Of a stretch of DNA of 8,532 bases, positions 1 to 5,879 are shown piece after piece. Position numbers and translations under genes: made by a program. Position 1 is the first letter of the stretch, and each line of letters starts with the position of its first letter. The notes under the pieces are model-generated. The model was not told where the DNA came from and did no database searches. It worked only from the letters and a program-made list of their open reading frames with translations. Origin of the DNA: JBCCMF01 sp038747545 (GTDB taxonomy: Bacteria; Bacteroidota; Rhodothermia; Rhodothermales; JBCCMF01); the NCBI GenBank assembly GCA_038747545.1, contig JBCDJT010000182.1, positions 1 to 8,532 on the forward strand. The letters are read 5' to 3'.

Positions 1-146
1 CCGAGCGCGCCGAGGAAGGCTTTACGCCCGCGCCCTTCTTCGACGACCAGCTTGCCAAAGAACGCGCCGAATCGTGGAAGCACGGCGGGCGCTCCATCCA
101 CGGCCCCGCCCAGCCGCCCGATCCGCAGCTCAAGCTGTTCGACTGA
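1..146 (+). CDS. 3' end of an unrecognised protein with a clamp-binding-like C-terminus
   Basis: Only the last 47 codons are in the window, read from base 3 to the TGA at 144-146. The visible tail is hydrophilic, with an acidic/aromatic patch (PFFDD), then a Lys/Arg/His-rich stretch, then a Pro-rich linker, and it ends in PQLKLFD. QLKLF fits the QL[S/D]LF-type pentapeptide with which many bacterial DNA repair and polymerase proteins (MutS, DinB, UmuC, DnaE2, ImuB and others) bind the DNA sliding clamp. A C-terminal position after a flexible Pro-rich linker is usual for such motifs. The catalytic part lies outside the window, so the family cannot be named, and the motif could be chance. The gene converges on the leftward permease gene, leaving a 95-bp gap. 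Confidence 0.7.
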   Translation, partial: ERAEEGFTPAPFFDDQLAKERAESWKHGGRSIHGPAQPPDPQLKLFD

Positions 147-193
147 GCTTCCGAGGTGGTGCCTGTCTAATGGCCTCCTCCAGGGGCGGCCCG

Positions 194-209
194 TCTCCCT
201 CGAGGGAGA
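194..209. terminator. 16-bp perfect palindrome between convergent genes, possible bidirectional terminator
   Basis: TCTCCCTCGAGGGAGA is a perfect palindrome. As RNA it can fold into a six-pair stem with a four-base loop (TCGA) on either strand. It lies in the 95-bp gap between two convergent stop codons, where a shared terminator is expected. No T-run follows on either strand, so it is not a classical intrinsic terminator. A protein-binding site is the alternative. Confidence 0.3.
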
Positions 210-241
210 AGTTCTGGTGCCCACTACTCATGTGTGGCGCT

Positions 242-2629
242 CTACTCTGCTTTCAACGCGTCGACGGGGTTGGCGAGCGCGGCCTTCAGTGACTGGTAGC
301 TCACCGTGAGGCCCGCGATCAGGAGTGCGGCGATTCCGGCCACGAGGAAGCCACCCAGCGTGAGGTCTACGCGGTAGGCGAACTGCGTCAGCCAGTCGTT
401 CATGGTGAGGTAGGCCACAGGCACCGCCAGCACAAACGCCACCGCAACCAGCTTGAGGAAGTCCCGCGCAAAGAGCACCACCACGCCGCCTACGCTGGCG
501 CCCAGCACCTTGCGCACGCCGATCTCCTTGGACCGCTGCTCCGCCGTGAACGACGCCAGCCCGAACAGGCCCAGGCAGGCAATCACGATGGCGAGGCCCG
601 CGAACAGGTTAGCCAGCCGGCCAATGCGGATCTCGCTTTGGTACGACGCCTCGTGCGCCTCATCCAAGAAGCGGTAGCTGAGCGGGTATTCTGAGTTGAA
701 CTGCTGATGCACGGCTGTCAAGCTGGCAATGGCCTCCTGCGTCTGGCCACTGCGTGCCCTGACCATAGCTGTCCACGTGCTTTCTGGGCTGAACCGGATG
801 ACCGTCGGCTCAATCTCGCTGTACATCGACTGCGTGTGGAAGTCACTAACGATGCCGATGATGGTGACGTCGGTGCCCCACATCGTGATGGTTTTGCCAA
901 CGGGGTCTTGGAGCCCCATCTGGTCGATGGCCGTCTCGTTGAACATCACCGCCAGACTGTCGGCGCCGTAGGCTTCGGAGAAGTCACGGCCTTGTACAAC
1001 GTCTATGTCCAGCACCTCAGTGAAGTTGTACCCGGCGTTGACCACATGAAACAGCAGGTTGACGTCCGGCGCCTTGCCCTCCCAGTCTAGCCCCGTAGAG
1101 GACTGACCGACGTCGAGCGGGTTGCCGTTGCTCGCCGTTACCCCCGCGATGCCGGGGCGCTGCATCAGTTCTTGCTTGAACGTGTCGAACTGATTTCTGA
1201 GGTCACTCTCCAGCGTCACCATCAGCACGTTCTCTTTGTCCAGGCCGAGGTCTTTGGTGAGCACGTAGTCGATCTGCCGATAGACGGTCAGCGTACCGAT
1301 GATGAGCAGGATGGACAGCGCAAACTGGAACACGACGAGCCCTTGCCGCAGCGATACGGTGCCGCGCTTGGCGCTCACGCGGCCGCGCAGCACGCGCACC
1401 ACATTAAACGATGACAGATAGAGCGCCGGATAGCTCCCGGCCAGCACACCTGTGAGCAGGGCCAGTCCGAAGGACAACCCCCACATCCATAGGGGCAGAG
1501 CCAGCAGGCTGATGCTTTTGCCCGTAAGCGCGTTGAAGCCGGGCAGCGCCACGGCGGCGGCGGCCACGGCAAGCAGCCATGCGGTCATCGTCATCATCAC
1601 CGACTCGCTCAGAAACTGGCTGACAAGCGAACCTTTGGTGGCACCAATCGCCTTGCGCACGCCGATCTCCCGCGCCCGTAGCGCCGAGCGGGCCGTGGCG
1701 AGGTTCATGAAGTTGATGCTGGCAATGAGTAGGATAAACAGCGCCACAACACCAAAGAGCTGAACATACTTGATGCGCCCGCCCACCAGCACGCCGTTCT
1801 CATACTCCGACTTCAACCGGATGTCGGTGTAGGGCTGCAGGAAAAGGTCTGACCGGTTGTTGTCGTCGGCCTCCATGTTCTGGTTGATGATATCGACAAT
1901 TTTGGCATTGAGGGCATCGATGTCCGTGTTGGGCACGGTGCGCACCATCAGGCGAAGGCCGTTGTTGCCCCATTCATGCACCCAACTGCTGCCCGGGCCG
2001 GAAACGAAGACCTCGATGGGCACAATGACGTCGAACTGGTAGGACGACGCAGCAGGCACATCCTCGAACACGGCTGTGACCGTGAAGTCGGTCAGGGCGC
2101 CGAGGGTGCCAAGACGGATAGGCTGCCCAACGACACCGTCAGCGCGCCACGAGGCGCCGAAGTATTTCTCCGCCGTCGAAGCCGAGATCGCCACATTGTC
2201 GGGGGCTTGAAGCGCCGTCGCGGGGTCTCCTTCGAGCAACGGATACGAGAAGACCTCAAAGAAGTCCGGGCCCGCGTAATTGCCGTTCTCGCGGAAGGTT
2301 TGGTCGCCGCGAGAGAGCGAAAACTGCTCGCGCCACGACATCAGGACGGCATTCTCGACCTCGGGGTAGTCGTCTTCCAAGACTTGCGCCAGCGGGTACG
2401 TGATGGCCGACATCGTGTAGATATCGTCCGAGTAATGCGCGTTGCGCATCACGCGATACAACTGATCCTTGTCCTCATGAAACTGGTCGTAGCTCACCTC
2501 GTCGTGGATCCACAGCAGGATGAAGAAGCTGCACGCCAGCCCGATGGCCAACCCAACAATGTTGATAGACGCGTAGCCTTTGTGGCGGCGAAAGAAGCGA
2601 AGCGTGGTCTTGAAGTAGCTGTTCAGCAT
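242..2629 (-). CDS. ABC transporter permease, MacB/FtsX type (two FtsX domains)
   Basis: A 795-residue inner-membrane permease of the family common in Bacteroidota, related to MacB and the LolC/E branch; such proteins usually move lipoproteins, peptides or lipids across the envelope with a separate ATPase. One membrane helix lies near the N-terminus (about 21-41), followed by a MacB-type periplasmic domain (about 45-280) and three helices of a first FtsX domain (about 287-403). A fifth helix (428-449), a second periplasmic domain (about 455-665) and a second FtsX domain with three helices (672-694, 718-740, 758-778) follow. The motif EIGVRKxxGA occurs just inside each FtsX domain (321-330 and 702-711), showing internal duplication. 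The ATG at 2629 was chosen over an in-frame TTG at 2665, because MLNSYFKTTLRFFRRHKGY is the usual start of the family. No clear ribosome site is visible. No ATPase gene is in view. Substrate unknown. Confidence 0.93.
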   Translation of the reverse strand: MLNSYFKTTLRFFRRHKGYASINIVGLAIGLACSFFILLWIHDEVSYDQFHEDKDQLYRVMRNAHYSDDIYTMSAITYPLAQVLEDDYPEVENAVLMSWREQFSLSRGDQTFRENGNYAGPDFFEVFSYPLLEGDPATALQAPDNVAISASTAEKYFGASWRADGVVGQPIRLGTLGALTDFTVTAVFEDVPAASSYQFDVIVPIEVFVSGPGSSWVHEWGNNGLRLMVRTVPNTDIDALNAKIVDIINQNMEADDNNRSDLFLQPYTDIRLKSEYENGVLVGGRIKYVQLFGVVALFILLIASINFMNLATARSALRAREIGVRKAIGATKGSLVSQFLSESVMMTMTAWLLAVAAAAVALPGFNALTGKSISLLALPLWMWGLSFGLALLTGVLAGSYPALYLSSFNVVRVLRGRVSAKRGTVSLRQGLVVFQFALSILLIIGTLTVYRQIDYVLTKDLGLDKENVLMVTLESDLRNQFDTFKQELMQRPGIAGVTASNGNPLDVGQSSTGLDWEGKAPDVNLLFHVVNAGYNFTEVLDIDVVQGRDFSEAYGADSLAVMFNETAIDQMGLQDPVGKTITMWGTDVTIIGIVSDFHTQSMYSEIEPTVIRFSPESTWTAMVRARSGQTQEAIASLTAVHQQFNSEYPLSYRFLDEAHEASYQSEIRIGRLANLFAGLAIVIACLGLFGLASFTAEQRSKEIGVRKVLGASVGGVVVLFARDFLKLVAVAFVLAVPVAYLTMNDWLTQFAYRVDLTLGGFLVAGIAALLIAGLTVSYQSLKAALANPVDALKAE

Positions 2630-2745
2630 GGCGCGGGGGGCAGCAGTAGAGAGAGGCAACAGCAATTGGATGCCCGCTACGGCCCAAAGGTTGGCAACGT
2701 TACAGCAGCTGCTAAAAAAACGACACAGCTTTTGCGCATCCCCAC

Positions 2746-2773
2746 AAAAAAACCCGAGCTGGGTAGGCTCGGG
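2746..2773 (-). terminator. Intrinsic terminator of the receiver gene
   Basis: Read leftward, CCCGAGC (2773-2767), a seven-base loop and GCTCGGG (2759-2753) form a perfect seven-pair GC-rich stem, directly followed by seven T residues (A-run 2752-2746 on the top strand). It starts about 36 bases after the receiver stop codon. It separates the signalling cassette from the permease gene, which therefore probably has its own promoter between here and 2630. Confidence 0.85.
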
Positions 2774-2809
2774 GAGGTGGTCAACAGGAAAAGCGCAGGT
2801 AGGTACGTA

Positions 2810-3190
2810 TCACGCAGCCAGGGCCTCGGGTACTTGTTCGAACTCCAGCGACTTGTCCATGAAGAAGGCCGCACCAGCGTTCAGGCACATCTTCTTGAAG
2901 TAGGGCTCCGCATGGTTGGTCAGCATAATGACCTTGGTCTTCGGATGCCTTTTCTTGATGGTCTTGAGCGCCTTGATGCCGTTGCCGGGCATCTCGATGT
3001 CGAGCACCACCGCATCGGGCTCAACCTTGCTCACCAGATCGACGGCGGTCTTCGCGTTGTCTGTCTCTCCCACGACACGAGCGCCGTGCTCTCGGAGCAG
3101 ATCGCGCAGGCGAAAGCGCACAAAGTCCGAGTCATCCGCAATGACTACGCGAATGTGGTCGAGCAGCAGTGGCATGGACGGCAAAAACAT
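2810..3190 (-). CDS. Stand-alone receiver-domain response regulator (CheY-like)
   Basis: A 126-residue protein consisting of a single receiver domain with no output domain. All active-site positions are present: the acidic pair D19/D20 (IADDSD), the phospho-acceptor D64 (VVLDIEMP), the switch residue T91 (MLTNH) and the conserved lysine K113 (MDKS). It should therefore accept a phosphoryl group. Lacking a DNA-binding domain, it may act through protein contact, as a phosphate sink, or as a phosphorelay intermediate. Its gene lies 193 bp after the NarL-type regulator on the same strand and is closed by the terminator at 2746-2773. The kinase upstream is the natural candidate phosphodonor, but this is inference. 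A second in-frame ATG at 3175 would shorten the protein by five residues; neither start has a clear ribosome site. Confidence 0.9.
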   Translation of the reverse strand: MFLPSMPLLLDHIRVVIADDSDFVRFRLRDLLREHGARVVGETDNAKTAVDLVSKVEPDAVVLDIEMPGNGIKALKTIKKRHPKTKVIMLTNHAEPYFKKMCLNAGAAFFMDKSLEFEQVPEALAA

Positions 3191-3209
3191 TGGTAGTGGG
3201 CGTTACATC

Positions 3210-3218
3210 TGAACCTCT
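3210..3218 (-). repeat. Copy of a 9-bp motif shared with the kinase leader
   Basis: AGAGGTTCA on the bottom strand, about 20 bases before the receiver start. An identical copy is at 5602-5610 and a one-mismatch copy (AGAGGTTGA) at 5576-5584, both before the kinase start. It is too far from this start codon to be an ordinary ribosome site. A shared regulator site or chance are both possible. Confidence 0.3.
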
Positions 3219-3383
3219 GCACAGGCAACGTACGGCATGCCGCGCAGGACAAGCGTAGGCCGGAGGTCGTACACGATGTAGGACTGGACTGACATCGGTA
3301 CAGCAGGTTCAGAGCGCCCATGTGAATGCGAAAATGACAGCGATATGAATCACAATGCACGACCCCGGGACGGTGTTCAGCCG

Positions 3384-4016
3384 TCACATAACTAATTCGT
3401 TTTTGATCGCGTAGTGGGTGAGCTCAGCATTGTTCTTCAGGCTCATCTTGTCGAGGAGGCGGCTACGGTAGGTGCTGATGGTCTTTACGCTGAGTGCGAG
3501 GGTATCGGCAATCTCGGTGACTGTTTTGCCTGAAGCGATCATCTGTAGCACCTGAAACTCGCGATCCGAGAGGCGCTTGTGCAGCGGCCCTTCCACGCCC
3601 GCGTCGAGCCGATCGAGCAGTTGCTCAGCTACTGCCGGGCTCACATAGCTGCGGCCATCGGCTACCCGCCGGATGGCTTTGACGAGCAGTTCGGGCGCGC
3701 TGTCTTTGTTGAGGTAGCCCGAGGCGCCTGCCCGCAAGACGCGTACGGCGTACTGCTCCTCGGGATAGATGCTCAGCACGAGGATAGGTAGCTCGGGATA
3801 TTCTGCTTTGATGCTCTTGAGCACCTCCAGCCCGCTCACATCACCCAGGTTCATGTCGAGCACAACCGCGTGGAAGCTGCCGTTGCGGACGTGGTCGAAG
3901 ACCGCCTCGCCCGATTCCGCCTCAGCCGTCACCTTGATGTCGAGCGTGTTGGAGATAATTTGGATGAGGCCTTTACGGACGATGGCGTGGTCGTCCGCCA
4001 CGAGTACATTGATCAT
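3384..4016 (-). CDS. NarL/FixJ-type two-component response regulator with LuxR HTH
   Basis: A 210-residue cytoplasmic DNA-binding regulator of the usual family length. The N-terminal receiver (about 1-120) has D8/D9, phospho-acceptor D54 (VVLDMNLGD), S82 in the Thr/Ser switch position and K104 (YLNKDS). The C-terminal LuxR-type helix-turn-helix (about 146-206) contains LSDREFQVLQMIASGKT and the recognition-helix region LSVKTISTYRSRLLDK. It lies just downstream of a HisKA_3-type kinase, the standard partner of NarL regulators, with 74 bases between the kinase stop and this ATG. An in-frame TTG overlaps the kinase stop codon (TTGA) and would add 26 residues, but the family starts at MINVLVADDH, so the ATG at 4016 is preferred. 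Target genes are not shown by the sequence. Confidence 0.95.
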   Translation of the reverse strand: MINVLVADDHAIVRKGLIQIISNTLDIKVTAEAESGEAVFDHVRNGSFHAVVLDMNLGDVSGLEVLKSIKAEYPELPILVLSIYPEEQYAVRVLRAGASGYLNKDSAPELLVKAIRRVADGRSYVSPAVAEQLLDRLDAGVEGPLHKRLSDREFQVLQMIASGKTVTEIADTLALSVKTISTYRSRLLDKMSLKNNAELTHYAIKNELVM

Positions 4017-4090
4017 ACGGCGAGAGGGGGTCTGATGGTGTGCGCAAGGCGCTGTGCTTCTCGATACTAAGCGCAAGCCTCCAGCCAGGT

Positions 4091-5572
4091 TCAATCGGCA
4101 ATGCCATGGATACGAGCGCGGGGGATACGTACGCTGACCGTAGTCCCTTTTTCACGCTCTCCCTCAATCTGCACCTCGCCGCCCCACGGGTACACGCGCT
4201 CGCGCATGTTGAGCAAGCCCAGTGCGTTGCGCTTGAGCTTCTCGGTATCTCTAATGCCGCGTCCGTTGTCTTTCACGGTCAGCAGCAGCATGTCATCTGT
4301 AAGCGCAAGACGGATGACCACGCGTGTGGCGTTGGCGTGCTTGAGGATATTGGTCTGGGCCTCTTGCAGGATGCGGAAGAGCGCGGTGGCTAGCGGCCGC
4401 TCCATCTCGTCGAGCATGAAGTCTGTCTCGTCTTCAAACGTACAGGCGATGCTTGTGCGCTCGGCAAACTGTGTGACCTGCCAATCGATGGCGGGGACCA
4501 GCCCAAAGTGATCCAAGATACCCGGGCGTAGCGTGCGCGAAATCTGGCGGGCCGTCTCGATGGTTTCTTGCACTTGGCGCACGGCTTCGGCAACGCGGGC
4601 GTCGAAATTCTCGTGCGCCTTGTACACGTGCTTCTGAATCCACTTGAGGTCGATGCGGAGCGCCGTGAGGGCCTGGCCCAGCACGTCGTGTACCTCGCGC
4701 GAGAGGCGGGCACGCTCGTGCTCCTGAGCCGCCTGGAGGCGGCGGGCGAGGTCGCTGAGCTGCGCGCGCGAGCTCTCCAGCTCCGCCGCGTTTGCGCGCT
4801 CGCGGGTGATGTCGCGGATGGAGGCGACGGCGCCTTGCACCACCTCGGCAATGCCCGTGTAAAGCGGACGGACATTCACCATCATCCACGCCAGCTCGCC
4901 GTAGCGCTGGATGCCGATGATGCGGTCCTGCACGGGCTCACCTGACTGCAGCGTCTCCATGGCTGGGAATTCATGCTTCCGCACGGCTGTGCCATCCTCG
5001 TGAATGGCGCCCCACTCTTCGCCATACGCCGACGCCCCGATCAATTGCGCACGCGGTGAGCCCAGAATCTCCGTCGCACTTTGGTTGCACTCGATGACAA
5101 AACCGTCGGTGTCGAAGATGAGAAGCCCTTCGGCTAGCGCCGCGGTCACAGTCCGATAGAGGGCGGCCTGCTCGCGCTTCTCCGTGACGTCATGGAAGGA
5201 GCCTACAACGCCTTGAAGACCTTCGCTGGTCTGGATGGGCCGCGCGCTCACCTCTACCCATCGCACCTCCCCCGACGGCCTGAACATGCCTACGGTTTCT
5301 TCCGTCACGGCTTCGCCTGTGCGCAATACGCGCAGCATCGGGACCTCAGCGCTTGGCATGGCCGAGCCGTCGGCATGCAACGCGCCCGAGCCGTCGCCCA
5401 GGAATGCGGAGCCCACGAACGTGGCCTGGTCCACGCCGAGGATGGTGGCAGCGGCGGCATTGCACTGGGTGATGATGCCGTGTGCATTGATTGACACCAC
5501 GCCCTCGGCGAGCGCGTCGATCACCGTGCGGTATTGTGCCTCGGTGGGTTGGCGGGTTATCTGATGGGGCAT
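4091..5572 (-). CDS. Soluble PAS-PAS sensor histidine kinase, NarX/DesK-like (HisKA_3)
   Basis: A 493-residue kinase with no membrane segment or signal peptide, so sensing should be cytoplasmic. Two PAS domains (about 14-130 and 139-256) are followed by a short coiled region (about 258-290), a HisKA_3 dimerisation domain and an HATPase_c domain. The phospho-acceptor is H295 in SREVHDVLGQALTALRI. The ATP-binding domain has the N-box (ILQEAQTNILKHANA, about 401-415), the DNGRGI motif (435-440) and a GLLNMRERV segment (452-460). The PAS domains are clearly duplicates: YRTVIDALAEGVV (14-26) matches YRTVTAALAEGLL (139-151), and both continue into a CNxxAxxILG segment. The ATG at 5572 is preceded by AGAGG about seven bases upstream, one of the few plausible ribosome sites here. 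It is probably the first gene of the leftward kinase, NarL regulator and receiver cassette. Ligand or cofactor is unknown. Confidence 0.95.
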   Translation of the reverse strand: MPHQITRQPTEAQYRTVIDALAEGVVSINAHGIITQCNAAAATILGVDQATFVGSAFLGDGSGALHADGSAMPSAEVPMLRVLRTGEAVTEETVGMFRPSGEVRWVEVSARPIQTSEGLQGVVGSFHDVTEKREQAALYRTVTAALAEGLLIFDTDGFVIECNQSATEILGSPRAQLIGASAYGEEWGAIHEDGTAVRKHEFPAMETLQSGEPVQDRIIGIQRYGELAWMMVNVRPLYTGIAEVVQGAVASIRDITRERANAAELESSRAQLSDLARRLQAAQEHERARLSREVHDVLGQALTALRIDLKWIQKHVYKAHENFDARVAEAVRQVQETIETARQISRTLRPGILDHFGLVPAIDWQVTQFAERTSIACTFEDETDFMLDEMERPLATALFRILQEAQTNILKHANATRVVIRLALTDDMLLLTVKDNGRGIRDTEKLKRNALGLLNMRERVYPWGGEVQIEGEREKGTTVSVRIPRARIHGIAD

Positions 5573-5590
5573 AGGTCAACCTCTGTGGGG

Positions 5591-5633
5591 CGCTGCCAGG
5601 GTGAACCTCTCGCCAGAGCTGTGGCAGGCAGCG
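5591..5633 (-). other. Potential two-tier stem-loop in the kinase mRNA leader
   Basis: CGCTGCC (5591-5597) and GGCAGCG (5627-5633) are perfect inverted repeats that enclose a smaller CTCT/AGAG hairpin (5607-5610 and 5615-5618) with a four-base loop. In the leftward transcript the structure would sit about 20 bases before the kinase start codon. It could affect translation or simply be chance in GC-rich DNA. Confidence 0.3.
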
Positions 5634-5648
5634 TTCAGCTTGGCCGTT

Positions 5649-5676
5649 TGTAGCATCGCACGCAACACGTGCTACA
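5649..5676. promoter_or_regulatory. Operator-like inverted repeat TGTAGCA-N14-TGCTACA
   Basis: Seven-base perfect half-sites at 5649-5655 and 5670-5676 have centres 21 bp apart, close to two turns of DNA. That spacing suits a dimeric regulator binding one face. It lies downstream of the proposed kinase promoter (5687-5714 on the bottom strand), where a bound protein could block transcription. No particular regulator is implied by the sequence. Confidence 0.35.
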
Positions 5677-5686
5677 TCCAAGGACC

Positions 5687-5714
5687 CAAAGTAATCATTA
5701 CAGTAAAGACACAA
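5687..5714 (-). promoter_or_regulatory. Candidate Bacteroidota-type promoter of the kinase cassette
   Basis: On the bottom strand, TTG (5714-5712) is followed after 18 bases by TACTTTG (5693-5687), which resembles the TTG / TAnnTTTG (-33/-7) promoter known from Bacteroidota, with one deviation. Transcription would start near 5680, giving a leader of about 105 bases before the kinase ATG. Whether this host uses that promoter type is inference. Confidence 0.35.
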
Positions 5715-5723
5715 GTTACTTTG
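5687..5723. repeat. Inverted repeat CAAAGTAA-N21-TTACTTTG
   Basis: Perfect eight-base half-sites lie at 5687-5694 and 5716-5723, with an AT-richer spacer than the surrounding DNA. Each half resembles a -7 element pointing outward, toward the kinase on the left and the OmpA gene on the right. Only the leftward one has a TTG at suitable distance. The pair may be two back-to-back promoters or one operator. Confidence 0.45.
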
Positions 5724-5766
5724 CGAGGCGGGGGTGAGGGGCGTTTCAGCGCGCCCGTGGCCGTCT

Positions 5767-5791
5767 GGCCTAAGTAGGTTCTCCTTAGGCC
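5767..5791 (+). other. Strong hairpin upstream of the OmpA lipoprotein gene
   Basis: GGCCTAAG (5767-5774) and CTTAGGCC (5784-5791) form a perfect eight-pair stem with a nine-base loop. No T-run follows, so it is not a classical terminator. It lies 89 bases before the OmpA start and could be an operator or part of the mRNA leader. Its right arm overlaps the first unit of the tandem repeat at 5777-5806. Confidence 0.45.
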
Positions 5792-5806
5792 GGTTCTCCT
5801 TGGGCG
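5777..5806 (+). repeat. Two tandem 15-bp units upstream of the OmpA gene
   Basis: GGTTCTCCTTAGGCC (5777-5791) is followed directly by GGTTCTCCTTGGGCG (5792-5806); 13 of 15 positions match. This may be a recent short duplication or paired protein-binding sites. The second unit lacks the symmetry that lets the first take part in the hairpin. Confidence 0.6.
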
Positions 5807-5879
5807 TGCAACATCTACCACAACTCCTGCATAAGGACCTCGCTCTCACGATCAATAGGTATCCACTCCACACATCGCT

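Larger units (their letters stand above)
5573..5879. other. Divergent intergenic control region between kinase and OmpA lipoprotein genes
   Basis: This 307-bp gap carries no convincing gene. It must hold the promoters of two divergent transcription units and is dense in symmetry: a stem-forming repeat at 5591-5633, TGTAGCA/TGCTACA at 5649-5676, CAAAGTAA/TTACTTTG at 5687-5723, and a hairpin overlapping a tandem repeat at 5767-5806. Each is listed separately. No confident promoter for the rightward OmpA gene was found. Confidence 0.7.

Noticed and set aside
2630..2665. 12-residue N-terminal extension of the permease from a TTG at 2665
   Set aside because: The family starts at the MLNSYFKTTLRFF position; the extension has no ribosome site.
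2704..2720. AGCAGCTGCT palindrome followed by seven A residues
   Set aside because: The A-run is on the wrong side for a leftward terminator and is A rather than T for a rightward one; the stem is short and has no room for a loop.
1976..3196. Rightward 406-codon ORF
   Set aside because: It lies antisense to the permease and receiver genes. Long antisense frames are common in GC-rich DNA, and its low-complexity charged composition fits a shadow frame.
3233..3242. CGGCATGCCG palindrome in the gap before the receiver gene
   Set aside because: A ten-base palindrome is expected by chance in GC-rich DNA, and nothing nearby supports a function.
3369..3385. GACGG/CCGTC hairpin at the NarL regulator stop codon
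   Set aside because: Only five pairs and no T-run; too weak to call a terminator.
3145..3387. Cys-rich 80-codon leftward ORF spanning the gap between the NarL regulator and the receiver; its GTG overlaps the NarL stop
   Set aside because: The composition (about a dozen Cys) resembles a random frame. It runs into the receiver gene in another frame, has no ribosome site and matches no family I know.
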